DNA of 5,759 nucleotides from Ruminococcus sp. UBA4385 (GTDB lineage Bacteria; Bacillota_A; Clostridia; Oscillospirales; Ruminococcaceae). The translations under genes were made by a program, and so were the position numbers. Numbering within the stretch: position 1 is the first letter of the stretch; every line of letters begins with the position of its first letter. Positions 5,699 to 5,759 of this stretch are shown here, in pieces. The stretch is from the NCBI GenBank assembly GCA_002391065.1, contig DGRP01000106.1, forward strand, positions 1 through 5,759, read 5' to 3'. Under the pieces are notes generated by a model. That model was given only the letters and a program-made list of their open reading frames with translations. It searched no databases and was not told the origin of the DNA.

Positions 5699-5759
5699 AG
5701 GCAACACCGCATGACCCATGTGCATCAGATGCGCCGTCCAGATTTTCGTCAGATTGCCT
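5699..5759. repeat. Possible dispersed repeat or small-RNA segment, cut by the window edge
   Basis: The segment starts AGGCAA (5699-5704) and the last six bases of the window are its reverse complement TTGCCT (5754-5759). Inside is a tight hairpin, GCAT-CAG-ATGC (5722-5732). An open frame from ATG 5711 reads MTHVHQMRRPDFRQIA to the edge but has no ribosome binding site. I have a vague memory of very similar peptides annotated as short hypothetical proteins in Ruminococcus-type genomes, as expected for a dispersed repeat that gets mis-annotated. This is not proven here. Confidence 0.4.

Overview
The window looks like chromosomal DNA from a low- to mid-GC Gram-positive anaerobe of the Ruminococcus / Oscillospiraceae type (Clostridia). 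The evidence is the HrcA-CIRCE control of a hrcA-grpE-dnaK operon, a DnaK nucleotide-binding domain without the roughly 24-residue insert of Gram-negative DnaK, strong GGAGG-type ribosome binding sites, and lipoproteins with Ser/Ala/Asp-rich linkers. The genus is an inference from style, not a database match.

Left part (1-2355, minus strand): the class I heat-shock operon. It reads right to left: a sigma-A-like promoter (2327-2355), a perfect CIRCE operator (2296-2322), a leader of about 130 nt, then hrcA (repressor), grpE (nucleotide exchange factor) and the first 176 codons of dnaK, which runs off the left edge. HrcA represses the operon at CIRCE, while GrpE and DnaK work together in the Hsp70 folding cycle. 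The leader carries an extra perfect CIRCE half-site (2273-2281) and a 9-bp direct repeat (2217-2225 and 2230-2238).

Middle part (2421-4148, minus strand): a self-contained two-gene transcription unit. It has a promoter with 17-bp spacing (4120-4148), two predicted lipoproteins (3238-4065, then 2475-3215) and a strong intrinsic terminator (2421-2461) that separates it from the heat-shock promoter. The two lipoproteins share the same layout and similar C-terminal motifs, so they are probably distant paralogues. Their function is unknown.

Right part (4149-5759, plus strand): an AT-rich divergent intergenic region with two short inverted repeats, then a short-chain dehydrogenase resembling YmfI (EF-P 5-aminopentanone reductase), then a small multi-pass membrane protein of unknown function. 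Each of these two genes has its own extended -10 promoter with the same TGCTATACT core and a very short leader. Three bases after the last stop codon is another near-consensus promoter. It fires into a 61-nt segment bounded by AGGCAA/TTGCCT that may be a dispersed repeat or small RNA cut by the window edge.

Most of the window is ordinary core genome. The points most worth a second look are the right-edge promoter and repeat unit, the extra CIRCE half-site with its possible alternative mRNA hairpins, and the lipoprotein pair.
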